A stretch of 43,627 nucleotides of DNA, from positions 1 through 43,627 of the forward strand of contig KN888899.1 of the NCBI GenBank assembly GCA_000934455.1. The letters run 5' to 3'. The first letter of the stretch is position 1; each line of letters starts with the position of its first letter. The translations under genes were made by a program, and so were the position numbers. The stretch comes from Apostichopus parvimensis. Lineage: Eukaryota; Echinodermata; Holothuroidea; Aspidochirotida; Stichopodidae. This document shows, piece after piece, positions 13,101-23,289 of this stretch. The notes under the pieces were generated by a model. The model was not told the DNA's origin and searched no databases. It worked only from the letters and a program-made list of their open reading frames with translations.

Positions 13101-16100
13101 ATAGCAGTTAACCAACCAAAGACATCCTTCAAACTATTTTTTCATAAAATGAATGTAATTGAGTTTAGTAGTAGTTATGGAGTTTGATTCAATCCTGAAC
13201 ATTTCATTGGCCAGACACTTTTCATAGTTAGTATAGAACATGTGTAACAGCAAATTTCAAAATGTGTTACTTTTGCTTCACTAACTCGATATGAAACTTG
13301 ACTATTAAAGCAAACTAATAAGTTACTTTCTGATCTTACTAAAGACTAGCCTTGACATATTTATCAATTTTAACACAAAAGGCTCCCTTCAAACAATAAT
13401 GGCTGATTATGTGAGGCTTATGATGCATAAATACACCCATTTAACATACTCTAGCCCTCTGGAGTAAAATGTTTATTAAAAAATAAAGTAATAATCTTAC
13501 CGTTAGCAAGATGAGAATAAGTAGTGACACAACACCGACGATCAGGTCCCAATAGCTGCAGATTGGCAAAAGAGAAATATTACTGTTAAAAATGATATGA
13601 TAATAACAATAAAAAATTGGCCCATTTACTTCATATAACTATCAATGACACACTTAGTTATGATGGAATACCAGCAATTAAATCTCAATAAATATAAACT
13701 GGGTAAAAAAAAGTAGATATGGATATTATAGAAGTAAAATAATCCACCAATTACATGTCACTATGATAGACATGTGACTAATTATTATTATCCAACACCA
13801 CAGAGTGAGGGAAATGCAATTCCAACTATTAATAACACTGAAGAATGTTGAAGCACTTTAAAAAAAATTGATAATAATTTTAATTTTTGAAGTTATATAT
13901 GTTGAATATATGAATGCTAACTGTTGTATTTTATTTTTAAATATCACATACTGTCTGTCAATTTTCTTTGCCATAATTTGTCTGAAATTTTTTTTCTCCA
14001 AGTTCCACTACAGTTTATGATCGTATGAGCTCTGTCAACTACGAGAAAACCAGTGATGTAGCTAGGGTTTCAGGGGCCCAGGGTCAAAAGTTATGGAGCT
14101 GGGGCTCTTTACCCTTACTTTATATAACTTAACTTATATAATGAACAGATGAAGACTTACTTCGTCTGGCCTATGTTTGCAAATACGAGTCTAATTTCGT
14201 CAAAGATAGATGTCGACTTAAACGTCAGTCCCAGGAGGAATTTGAGTTGCCTGATAATGATGATGAGTGCTGCCGCATTGCCAAAACCCACCAACACAGA
14301 AGTTGAGATGAAGGATGAAATAGCACCTGTAAGGGATGAAAGATTGCACGAATGAAGTAGTAAAAATATAGCATGCACGAATAAATAAACAAATGAATAA
14401 ATAATCATATGAAATATTCAGTCAAGTTTGACTTGTTTTGGATGAGATCATGCATGTGTACAGTATCTGTCCCTATCAGCTCAGATACATTAGATCTCTC
14501 ACCAACCCATAACTGCGATCATGTGACATAGTATCTAATCCCTTTCAAAGGGACTGGTGATGCCTCACTTTACATAGCTAATATATGTAATATAGTTTGG
14601 TAGTTGCGTAAAAGGTTATAAAGCATTTGTGTTCAAAAGCTCAAAATTACACCCCAAAAATAAAAAAGAATTCACTGCAGATAGCATCAAATTTTTTGCA
14701 ACTTTCTTTTCATGTTCTGATTAATAAATACCTCAATCACTATTTATTTAAAAACTGTTTGTCTGGGAACATACTGATGCAAATTGTCCGAAACTGCACA
14801 TGAATAAAATTTAAATTTCCAACATCCCAAGAGTATAAATTTGCAACAGTCCAACTCTCCCAGAAAATTTAGATGTGAAATGGTACATTCTGAGACATAA
14901 TTAGACTGTAAATTAGTTCTATAGACTAGGTCTGCACAAAACACAGTGCTAAATAACTACTTTTAAAATTTGTGTGGGGTTAAAAAGTTGATGTGGGACT
15001 TCCCCCCCACACCCACCCTTCCCCCCTGGACCCATACCTGAAGGTAGAATGGATACTTACCTAATCTTGTACAGGCAAGAATGATTTGTATAATACCGCT
15101 GCAGAATGTTAGTAATATAATGTATTTAGGATCGTGGCGAATGAAGTCTTTGATGTGAAGAATTCCAAAACTGGACACAAGGAGTGAGACAAGTACATTA
15201 GGTCCAATGGAGACATCTTTAGCAGATCCAAGTATGCCGTAGATAACACTACTTAGTACACCAGTGTATAGACCATACTGTGGATGAGAAGTAAAGTTTA
15301 GGCCGAGTTACAAGAAGGGAAAATAAATCATTTTCAAAAAAAAAGCAGAAGGGCTTTCTTCAAAATTATTTTTATTCATTAAAGTATATTACTTTGCCTA
15401 CTCAGAATGTCCAACTAATCTTATGTCATTAGTCTTTGGAACTTTGTCTAGTCAAAGCACAATCAAAACATATAGAGTAATTATGAGGGGATTTGCTCAA
15501 ATAATGTTGAAATGATTTCAAATCAAGTTTGAAACAGGACTTTTATGGCCTCAAAATCAGACACTTTACCTAAATGGAAGGTAACTTGTGTGAAAGGCCA
15601 AAAATACATTTGAAAGGAATATAAGATACATTAGACTTAGATACTTCGAGAACAACATCATATCACTACCTTTATAAATTACTAAACAAATATTCTGGCT
15701 TGGGAAATAAGTAAGTATATGCAAAACTGGAAGGAAGGCCCTAAAATAAATATTTTTTGCATGGAATTATTAAATGTGTACATTAAATGTTTTTCCTTTG
15801 ATAAACTAATTAGAAGCACTTTTGTTGATTGTATTCATATCAACTTTAAAGCCTAAGATGTGATGTTCAACTTTGTTATTTCTATCTCTCAAAATGGATT
15901 ACAATTTGGAAAACAAACTTCTTCGTTAGTTGATATTGGCAGGTTCAACCTACAAATATGTACAAGGGAAAGTTGATTTGATTAATTTGAATATTAATTA
16001 TAAATGCAAACTATTACACATGCATCAAATAGCAGCTGATCTGAGAAGCTATAAGATCTATGTAAAGATGGGACAAATTCATGTGAGATAACTTTAGCAA

Positions 16101-16643
16101 TAAAAGGCATAGCCATACTAGTTTGAAGGGAGAAATTTGTTTGCAGACATGAAGGGTAGTAATTACATCAAAACATAAATATAGTAGATATGCCTCTAAA
16201 ATGATAACAGTGAGCTTGGTACAATATTGACCTGCATGTACATCAAGAAGCTATAACCAGAGTTTAGACCGGCTAGACCGTGTTCATGGATCACTAAAGA
16301 TAAGCACATGATATTTTTTAATTAAATTTTCTGAGATTTCACTAAAATCATACCTCAAATGGTAAACCAGCGATGGCTGCGTAGGCCAAAGCCTGAGGAA
16401 TCTCTGTCAAAGACGTCACCACTGATGTAAAGACATCATAGAACAGATATTCTGGTTTATAAGTCGAAGCCCAAGCCAGCAGGGGTAGTCTCTTTTTCCA
16501 ACTTTCAGTGGAGCAATACCTCCTCAGAGAACTTTTACTTTTCTCGATAAGTTGAGCTGCGTCTGACCCTCCTCCGTAGTCCTCGTCATCCTTATCGTCG
16601 ATTGGTTCGTTCTCCTCCATCTTTATAATATTTCCAAGGTAAC
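986..16643 (-). CDS. Gene A: SLC26A11-like anion transporter, spliced, 3' end unresolved
   Basis: Twelve coding exons join in frame with GT-AG introns (minus order): 16620-16354, 15277-15061, 14326-14161, 13555-13501, 12712-12610, 11257-11109, 10010-9938, 8530-8480, 6231-6171, 5104-4908, 3480-3296, 1144-986. They give 561 residues without a stop. Intron phases are 0,1,2,0,1,0,1,1,2,1,0, identical to gene B. The family is membrane SulP/SLC26: about 14 membrane segments (residues ~45-490) and then a cytosolic STAS domain (from ~510). By homology it exchanges anions such as sulfate, chloride or oxalate at plasma or endolysosomal membranes. Oddities: the three anion-site motifs differ from gene B (TM3 GPNV, TM8 VLNYTVAK, TM10 PVTASNIR). 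The gene also has a decayed exon array, a microsatellite acceptor and an uncertain STAS end. A functional paralogue with changed specificity, or a non-transporting one, is inferred; an early pseudogene is possible if the terminal TGA is real. Confidence 0.88.
1148..1219. repeat. ATA/ATT trinucleotide microsatellite
   Basis: Two (AAT)n blocks separated by CCATAATCATC. It directly abuts the acceptor of gene A exon 12, whose minus-strand pyrimidine tract is therefore (TTA)n. Confidence 0.95.
2030..2105. repeat. G-rich minisatellite (GGGGGGAGTGGAG-like units)
   Basis: Repeated GGAGTGGAGGGG blocks on the plus strand, pure purine. Potential G-quadruplex; on gene A pre-mRNA it is a pyrimidine-rich stretch inside an intron. 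Confidence 0.8.
2354..2662. mobile_element. hAT-type MITE, 309 bp
   Basis: It starts CAGTGTGTTGTG and ends CCTACGCCACTG (reverse CAGTGGCGTAGG). It is flanked by the perfect 8-bp duplication ATATGTTC (2346-2353, 2663-2670). It contains a 17-C tract (2622-2638). Inserted in the gene A intron between exons 11 and 12. Confidence 0.75.
2757..3196. mobile_element. Short inverted-repeat DNA transposon (MITE), 440 bp
   Basis: Left end CATAGGCGTGGGAG, right end reads inverted as ATAGGCATAGGAGG. Flanked by ACATGTATG on both sides (2748-2756, 3197-3205). A G-rich left subterminus mirrors a C-rich right one. Likely hAT-like. It lies 94 bp from another MITE and 99 bp from gene A exon 11. Confidence 0.65.
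3296..3480 (-). CDS. Gene A exon 11 (TM13-TM14 and linker to STAS)
   Basis: 185 bp, phase 1 in and 0 out. It begins LDLIPTLATFFCSLL, matching IDLIPLCVTFICSLW in gene B and LDLLPLCVTFL in human. It ends in LPIARPHFS plus a linker seven residues shorter than that of gene B. Flanked by CTTCAG and GTAAGA. Confidence 0.9.
4030..4858 (-). repeat. Tandem, progressively decayed copies of gene A exon 10 and its donor flank
   Basis: Leftward of exon 10 the exon plus its 3' intron flank recurs. The nearest copy (4704-4845, flank 4655-4703) is offset by 204 bp and differs at three sites that I count in about 142. It keeps a TACTTAC donor and an open frame from GGIIFIALLF to MWDVN, but lacks the first 19 codons and the acceptor. 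Further copies lie at about 4518-4640, 4405-4500, 4190-4330 and 4075-4137, with rising divergence and stops. Confidence 0.8.
4908..5104 (-). CDS. Gene A exon 10 (TM10-TM12)
   Basis: 197 bp, phase 2 in and 1 out, same length as gene B exon 11. It encodes SSIMYHADVKTGLSSIITGG, two hydrophobic segments (IMFIALLFM; LASLAAVVFISLY), then KKMWDVN. Only this copy of the local tandem array (4030-5049) has a complete 5' end and a CTTCAG acceptor, so it is the functional exon. Confidence 0.88.
5320..5430. repeat. Dispersed repeat, copy 1
   Basis: Shares TAAATTGAG, CCCTCC, GGGGAAAATGATTGTGAAAG and GTACC in order with 8050-8180. Same orientation. Family unknown. Confidence 0.35.
6171..6231 (-). CDS. Gene A exon 9 (TM9-TM10, anion-site motif)
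   Basis: 61 bp, phase 1 in and 2 out. It encodes GFCNLLGSFVSAYPVTASNI with Arg completed in the next exon. The frame and CN(L/I)xGSF(V/F)S(A/S)YPVT backbone match gene B, but the following TGSFSR becomes TASNIR. Confidence 0.9.
7188..7288. repeat. AT-only low-complexity tract
   Basis: About 100 bp of TAAATTAAATATAAA-type repeats with almost no G or C. Intronic in gene A. Confidence 0.8.
8050..8180. repeat. Dispersed repeat, copy 2
   Basis: TAATTTGAG, CCCCTCCTC, GGAGAATGATTTTGAAGG and GTACC line up with 5320-5430. Both copies are in gene A introns. Confidence 0.35.
8480..8530 (-). CDS. Gene A exon 8 (TM8-TM9 loop)
   Basis: 51 bp, phase 1 in and 1 out. It encodes GRLNSYKVEDNQEFLAL, matching ARQNRYKIEPNQEMIAV in gene B and the (Q)NNYRIDANQELLAIG of human SLC26A11. 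The xNQEx core is conserved. Flanked by GCCAG and GTAAGTT. Confidence 0.9.
9938..10010 (-). CDS. Gene A exon 7 (TM8)
   Basis: 73 bp, phase 0 in and 1 out, same length as gene B exon 8. It encodes AIIVVPLMPFVLNYTVAKKY. The family TM8 pattern is VPL...LE(S/T)IA(V/I)(A/G)KAF; Leu335 replaces the conserved Glu here, and A-F becomes K-Y. The upstream flank, beginning within about 50 bp, is a minisatellite. Confidence 0.88.
10102..10365. repeat. 49-bp minisatellite, about 5.5 units
   Basis: Units begin AACGAACACCATTGAC at 10102, 10181, 10230, 10279 and 10328 (49-bp steps). A shortened unit starts at 10151, missing the middle 20 bp. A 20-bp direct duplication (GAATCTACTAACACGAAACA) precedes it at about 10057-10097. 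Starts 92 bp upstream of the acceptor of gene A exon 7. Confidence 0.9.
11109..11257 (-). CDS. Gene A exon 6 (TM6-TM7 and extracytosolic loop)
   Basis: 149 bp, phase 1 in and 0 out. It begins SRIVLVVYTMTLITW, corresponding to ARNAIVVGCASLVAW in gene B, so the conserved RNA of the family is RIV here. It contains an NVT glycosylation sequon in the predicted loop. Four residues shorter than gene B exon 7. Confidence 0.88.
12610..12712 (-). CDS. Gene A exon 5 (cytosolic loop)
   Basis: 103 bp, phase 0 in and 1 out. It is a charged stretch (KQWQLKKDEVELSRWQRS) followed by the start of a membrane segment (CVWILWIIS). The corresponding gene B exon is 100 bp, so the loop differs by one residue. Flanked by ATCAG and GTAAGTG. 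Confidence 0.85.
13501..13555 (-). CDS. Gene A exon 4 (55-bp membrane-segment exon)
   Basis: 55 bp, phase 2 in and 0 out. It encodes WDLIVGVVSLLILILLT, one hydrophobic segment. Gene B exon 5 has the same length and phases (GWDVLLGLSSMVVLLILQ). Flanked by TGCAG and GTAAGA. Confidence 0.88.
14161..14326 (-). CDS. Gene A exon 3 (TM5 region)
   Basis: 166 bp, phase 1 in and 2 out, with CAG acceptor and GTAAGT donor. It encodes a segment ending FANIGQT, with GFGNAAALIIIIRQLKFLLG matching the GFTSASA..GQVKHLLG of gene B. Same length as gene B exon 4. Confidence 0.9.
14431..14575 (+). repeat. Two degenerate U2-like units
   Basis: Unit 1 (about 14436-14490) reads TTTTGGATGAGATCA, then AGTATCTGTCCCTATCAG, close to U2 stem IIa. 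Unit 2 (about 14515-14573) reads GATCATGTGACATAGTATCT, TCCCTTTCAAAGGGACTGG, TGATGCC, matching the 42.73-kb variant including its hairpin. It sits in the gene A intron between exons 2 and 3. Confidence 0.55.
15061..15277 (-). CDS. Gene A exon 2 (TM2-TM4, TM3 anion-site half-helix)
   Basis: 217 bp, phase 0 in and phase 1 out, flanked by CAG and GTAAGT. It begins with the family-diagnostic YGLYTG and includes KDVSIGPNVLVSLLV. Gene B and human SLC26A11 have GPTA here. Residues ~90-161. The exon length equals gene B exon 3. Confidence 0.92.
16354..16643 (-). CDS. Gene A exon 1 (start codon, N-terminus, TM1)
   Basis: The ATG is at 16620; coding 16620-16354 gives 89 codons ending in phase 0 before a GTATG donor. 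A CCACCACAG acceptor just before 16643 shows that a non-coding 5' exon lies further upstream; I could not locate it. The N-terminus is acidic (MEENEPIDDKDDED). It is followed by the family WKKRLP pre-TM1 motif and the SLC26 signature region IPQALAYAAIAGLPFE. The residue before IPQ is Glu (TEIPQ), where gene B has Val. Confidence 0.9.
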
Positions 16644-16672
16644 CTGTGGTGGAAGTGGAATTATACTCAATT

Positions 16673-16963
16673 CAGGCGTGTATCCAAGGGGGGGGCGAAG
16701 GGGGAGACCGCCCCCCCTTGAGCATATTTTTTTGGTATGTTTTTATGATATCGCTAGTAATTTCAAAATAGAAAATGCTTAGATGCAACTAACAAGGCCT
16801 GGGAAGTGCCATTTCTAGCGATCTGGGAGGCATTTTCGGCCAAAATTTTCTTGTACGCTTCATGTTGGCGTTACGCACAGATAGTTTGCAGAGCCATATA
16901 TACGGATCTGATAGTTTGCCTACAGATTCGCCCTCCCTTTGCAAATTCCTGGCTATGCGCCTG
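16673..16963. mobile_element. hAT-type MITE in gene A 5' intron
   Basis: Ends CAGGCGTGTATCCAAGG and the complement of CAGGCGCATAGCCAGG. Flanks ACTCAATT and ATCAATT are an imperfect target duplication. An internal block (about 16795-16870, with GCGATCTGGGAGG and CTTGTACGCT) resembles 34868-34940 of the nested hAT, so the two belong to related families. It begins 30 bp upstream of the gene A exon 1 acceptor. Confidence 0.65.
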
Positions 16964-19900
16964 ATCAATTTACTACAAAGAATGTCAGCCTGAGAAATGG
17001 GTGGGTGCAGCAACTATGGAGGGATAATTATATCGTGCAACGATGAGCAAATCTGTATAGTCTATAACTGTAGGCTTATTTGCTTGCCATTGTATCATCG
17101 GTCATATAATGTATACATGCACCCTAAATCACTGGCTTACACTGTGCAACATTATGTACAAATACAGTCAGTTGAGTACCACAGACATTCAAATTGTGCG
17201 ATGCATCTCTTGCTTGTCCTCACAACTCTCACTTCCCTACGATCGATTACTTACATGGTAGGCCTAAGTGTAATGGGTGATTATATTTAAAGTATCGCTA
17301 GGAAAACATGAACATATAAACTGCAAAACCTAGTCTGTCCTCATATAGTAGACCTAATGCGGTATAACCACATTCACCCCTCCCCCTCTCCATTACCCTA
17401 TCCATCATCATAAGAATGACCAAATAAGTTAGTATGAGTTCTAAGATCTCTAAATAATCCTTTTGAATAAAGCCTACATGGATCTTCCAGATAGCTTGAT
17501 TGGAACTAGGGCAATGTAGTGACATCTATGCCAAAATTAAGGGAATTCCACCAGTATTATAAATACCATCCACCTGATGGCTTTATATCCCACTCTAGTA
17601 ACATTATACATTTTAATTGAAAATTGAGAACAGGCATCCTAATTATTAGTTCATACATTCACAAATATGCAACCATGTGAACATGCATGTTGGGAAACAT
17701 CTTTATTTTGGACTTTTAAAGCAATTTGAGCATTTTGCATAGCATCATTGCAAAAATGTGATACTGGATAAATCATGTGATGCATATCCTGAAAAGCCTA
17801 ATTGAGAGACTTACCATTACTAAAACTCATCCCATAACAATTACTCCCCCCCAAAAAATTCATTTGCTGACCAATGTTGCATATAAGTCTACTTGTCAGT
17901 GAGTAAGCTGACAAAATGATAATTGGATCTGACATGAAATCAATTAATTAGAATAGATATGGTTTGACTGCTCATGCATCAAAAATACTGTACAGGTTTC
18001 AATTGTTAGGTAAGACATCCTAGCCATCAAGCAACTCAATAACAGCATTTATAAAATTACTTAAAGTTTGACTTACCAATTTAATGACAGCTAATCCAGA
18101 CAGCATTCGATATAATATGAATTTGTCTTTGATTCCCAGGCAAATGGTCACTTTCACAAAGATTTCACTTTTACTTTCACAAAGATCCCAAATGACAGTT
18201 TAATTACTACCAGACCTAACCAATTCCATATATAAATCTATCTACTCAGTCTTAATTGGCAGGCTGTATAGTACAACACCAAATATGTCTCTCATTTATA
18301 CCAGCAACTCAACCACACTGTAGCTATATCCTTTCCTGACATAGAGAGCTACCAGTAACATTTCTTAACTCAGCCATAAAATTTATAAACAACTGCAGTG
18401 TATCATATGTTCTTCGGTCATACTGTATGTAATAATACAGTGTATAGTATTGGAGTTACACCTTTTCACTATATGACAGGAATATAATTGCCTGTGCTTG
18501 ATCTCAAAGGCTACATAACAACTTTTTAATCAATAGAGGTTCTCTAGTTGTTGTGTTTTTACCTGCAAGAATCTGATATATATTTTCAACAATTTTACAT
18601 ATTTCCTCTCCAGGGGTATACTGCATTTGAAATGAGTAACAAGCACACAGTTTGTCGAATATGGTCATTAAGTATTCTTAACCTCTTGGCAACGATAAAT
18701 ACTGTCGACTAATTAAGGTGAAGTTGCCTTAAACCATTAATTTTGAAAATTATTCCAATAAAAAGTAAGTTTAAGATATTCATAGTGCCAGCTTCCATAA
18801 TAGTTTTGAAGTTTGTCCATGATTACAATCTGTTGACATTTCCAGGATGAAAGAGGTAAAATACTATTTAACTTTGTCCCAAACTTTTGAACTGGATAGA
18901 ATTAAGCTTTCAATTTTTTATAATAATAATAGTATGTCAATTGATCAAATTTAATGTCTTTTTTTATTAAAATATCAGTATTTGTGCTAGATGCAGCCTA
19001 TTGACCACTACATGTACTCCTAAAACTAGCTCCTGGTAAAGGAGTTATATAAAGTACACAATTTTTGCGAAAACATATTGTTTTAATATCTATTTAAATT
19101 ATTGCAGAGTTGTGCATGTCAAAATAAGCTGGGATCGGCTGTGACCTAGACAAACCTCCATACGTTAATATGTTGAATATGATGAAGCCTGAAGCTTGAT
19201 GATGTATCAAGCATTGTTTCCACTGCAGTAAATTAATTTCTACTGATAGAGATCAAGGTTCTGAAATTGGCAAAATGTTTAAGCTTCTGTATTAAGGATC
19301 ACAGAATACCAGCAACAATTTACGACCCAGCCAGACGAGCATAAGAGTATTAAGTAAATGCTGACTATGAACATCTGTCCTGTTTAATGATGCTTTTCTA
19401 ATTCCAATAATAATTATTTAACACCTTTCTATGTTTCTTTTTAACCACTATCTCTAATCAATTGTAATCTAGAGTATATAATGCAACTGACACATTTTCA
19501 GCTGTGACTTTGTGATAGAAAGTCAAATTGTTGAAACAGCTGCTATTTGTAAGAATCAATAACATTCTTTCAACATTTGTTAAATATGGATGAAATCGGT
19601 ATTAACACTGTATGGATATCACCGATGTATCTCGAATTGCTGTCGATTGTCTCTGTGATTTATTTCACAGGGTATTTAGTGAAGGATTAGAGTGTTCGTA
19701 CAGCTTCTCAAAAAAAATGATAATAATAATAATTCCTCTCCATTAACTTTCCATTTTTAACAGCTACCTTTTCTGATTTGATATGAAAATAAATATAAAC
19801 ATCAGGTGAATAAAAACTGATTATGCATGCAAACATAGACTATCATATTACATATGATAGTATATATTTGGATGCATAATCATATTTTATTCACTTGATG

Positions 19901-22900
19901 TTTAAAACCAAAATAATTCACACAATTGAGACAAAGAATGCTGATTATAATGTTGTTTGAACTGTGTATTAGTTTACAACTTAGCAAAATAAAGAAAAGA
20001 ATTCTCTGTTATGATCAAAATAAAATATACAGACAAATATAGACTTAAGTCTTACTTGACAACCTTCTAAGAAGTAAAAAAGAAAAAAGATGGCCAATTG
20101 AAATACACATGCACTATGTAGTAAATTAAGACATAAATTTAGGATGGGGGGAGGGTGGAGTTTAAAAGCAAACATTGGGGTAACAATATCAGCAGCTAAC
20201 ATTCCTATCTAGTCTTCCAGAGGTAGATAACATATTTCAACAAGTGTCAATCCTTGTTTTATTAAATTTTAGTTTCTGCCATAATGGAGGAAAAGTAGGG
20301 AAGGAAAAAGGATAAGAAGAGGTGAGGATGAGCAATATTGGAGACGAACAGATCATATGGAAGCATGTACATGAAGTACTATGTTACACATTATAGGGGG
20401 GGCGTGTTAAAGCTATACTCAAACTGGAAAAAAATTAAAGTTATATCAATCTTTAAAATGCATATTTTGTTTAGATTTAAGATTATATAAATATGCTATT
20501 TGAAATATGATATAAATGAAATATACAATTTGGCATAGTTACAGAAGTCACTTCAATTTCACACCACTACACACCCACACAATTGTGTTTTTTTTTCATG
20601 CTATATACTAAATGTGAATAGTAAGGTGTTGATTGCCCTTCATAAAACTAGCATTTCAAAAGATTTCTCTTCAGCCTCTAACTTTAATGTACCAGTTCTC
20701 AATTGGTATATCAACGGCTGCACACCCCCCGCCCCCCCCCATGGCTCCCCTTCATGTGTTAATGGGAACAGATTATTTGGCAAGAAAGAAGAAAAATAAG
20801 AATTCTCTTGGCTACTGTACATATTCCAGTAGGCAAGATAGCAATGTCAAATATATAATTGTTACTTTGGTCAATTTGTATCATAATTAATAAAATCATA
20901 TTCTGAGAAAAATTGTTTTATGTCTTTAGAAGAACGATCCTTCTTTTCAACTAGGTCTAGCCTAATATGTATATAGCTATTTGGTCTAACAATGTTATTG
21001 TCAGCAATACATTAGTACCAACTACTTGCACTTTTTACTGCACTTCTTAAAGTAACTATGGAACATTACAACTGCTATCAATGTTGCTTAGAAAGTATAT
21101 TAGGCTTCAATTAAAGTGATTAGTAGTTACGAATGTGGTCAGAAATGTCAGGAATAAATTGAAGTAAGCTACAGTCTCTGACTTGGACTTAAAATATGAA
21201 AATATTAAAAATTAAATTTGAAAAATTTGCCTAAAATACACTTTCATAGCAAGACTTTCAATAATTAATTATTTTGATTAATTTCTTTGATATGTAAATT
21301 TTGTTTCTTAAACTCAGTTAATAAACAGTGATTCACAGTGTCATTACCACAAAAAGTGAATTTCTGAAGTTTGTGAGAATTTCAAGAGACCAACTCTGCA
21401 TTGGCTAAAAAATAATGACAATAATTATTATTATTATAATAATGATAATGAATATTATTATGAAGAAGAACACGATTCCATGGATTGGAATAGTCATTAA
21501 TTTAATTGTATGATCTATGACAAACATGACATAAACTTACAGAAAACTACAAAAGTTGAATCCTTAAAGCGAGGAAAGAATTTTTTAATTATTGGAGAAA
21601 TGCTAAACTGGCTTTAAAAATAAATATATAAACAATGCATTAACTAAAAGCAAAATTATCAACAACAACAAAAACAAGGGAAGAAAACAAAGTAAAAAAA
21701 AATTGTATTGATGGAAGAGACAAAAACATCACTGACCATATCAAACAAGGCCTTGGTATCTCTATACAGTGGACAATATAAGAAAATTGTTTTGAAACTA
21801 TATGTGTTATTTTAATATATGCATGAAACGTAGGGGACCAATAAAATTTGAGGTGTTTTGTTGAGGCTTTCCATTGTAAATTTGACAAAACTGTAATCCT
21901 CTAAGCAATGTACAATATTTTGTGCCTTTACTCCAAAAATTTTGAACCTGAAGGTAAAATGGCCATCCACTTCCAACCCAACCCTACCCCCCCATACCTC
22001 TAGCTCCTATCAACAGAATTGTATCTTAGAAGAGCCAGCAAGATATAAATACCAAAAATATGTCCGTTTCTTTCATTATCGCACAAAACGCCCTCCCAAA
22101 CTGCTTATTTATCAAAATCTAGAAAACTGCCAACGGTAACAAAACCGTTATAATGTTTTAGTCCCAGCGTGTGTGTTATATTATTTACGACATTCTGCAA
22201 TTGCAGGCAATGTTCCCCTTTATACCATATAAATACTTATAGATACTTCAAATATATTTTCAGCTCATCGGGAATGATTTTGAAATTTACATTCACTGTC
22301 AACAGTTGCCAATTTACAATCATAAAAATGTCTTAACAGCACAGTATTAATTGTTCTCTCACAGTTCTCATAGTTTTGTTCAAAGCAATATTAGAGCATA
22401 ATGTTCAGCTATAAACTGATGATTTCAAGATAACAAACAAAAGTCTGAAATATGAAAGAGCTTGTGAAATGGCAGTGGTTAGTTTGCATTGCATATTCAG
22501 AGATGAAGATATTAATTCCTTGCAAAGCTGCAAACTGGAACAGACAAGTCACTCAGGAGAACAATCCAACAACTACCAGAGGATTTACCTTAGATTTTTG
22601 GTGGATCATCTCAAAAATTGCATATATGCTCTCGTCACCTTTAGAATGCTGGATTATATATCACCTACGAAGAGATGCAAAAAGAGTGAATGGGTTGAAA
22701 TGGGTTGCCGAGTAACATCTTTCTTAAGAATAATTTAATTTTTACCATCAAATGAATCTGCTATTAATAACAATTATTATTATTGTCTGCTATTTATAAT
22801 CAATGAACATTTATTAGTTATATTATTAAGTAGCATACGAGTAGCATATTACAGTTTAAAGTCAATGATAAATTTCACCTCACTTGTTAAAACCTGCTGA

Positions 22901-23289
22901 TTACAACATTCTGGACAAAAGGAAATGCCTTGTTGCTTTCTTTGTTGTCAGATTTAGTTTTGCATGTGAGAAACATTGGTTTTCCCAAAAAAGAATACAT
23001 TGTATAGAAGGGGGAAAGGGAAAGGGAGAGGGAGTAGTGGGGGGGGGCATGGGTGAGGCTCTTCTGCAGCAGTTATTTCATTATCTAAGTCACATATTAT
23101 GGTTAGGTTTATGTATTCTTTCAAGATAAATTAGCTGTTGCAACAATTGCTTTGTTTTGCTTTCCAATTCTTTTCTTTTTTGCTGTATATGCATGATGAG
23201 ACAAGATGGACATACAATGTAATGGAGTAACAGTGCATATTATACAACACCTAATTATATTCCGGCCATTTGATTGATCAATTGCTCGT
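16964..23289. other. Intergenic DNA between gene A and gene B
   Basis: No coding exon recognised. It should hold the gene A 5' non-coding exon and promoter, which I could not place. Apart from the foldback element at 19.8 kb I see AT-rich unique-looking sequence, a G-rich patch at 23010-23050 and a C-rich patch at 20725-20741. Confidence 0.6.
19797..19903. repeat. Foldback element: 52-bp inverted arms, 3-bp spacer
   Basis: Arms 19797-19848 and 19852-19903 are inverted copies of about 86% identity. Both start AAACATCA, contain GATTATGCAT and end ACTATCATAT at the centre. RNA or single-stranded DNA would form a long hairpin. No target duplication identified. Confidence 0.75.

Noticed and set aside
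14053..14090. hAT-like end CAGTGATGTAGCTAGGG
   Set aside because: No partner terminus or target duplication found before exon 3 of gene A; at most a fragment.
22452..22738. Two overlapping plus-strand frames of 87 and 89 residues
   Set aside because: No recognisable motif, no splice context and unconvincing composition; I treat them as chance frames.
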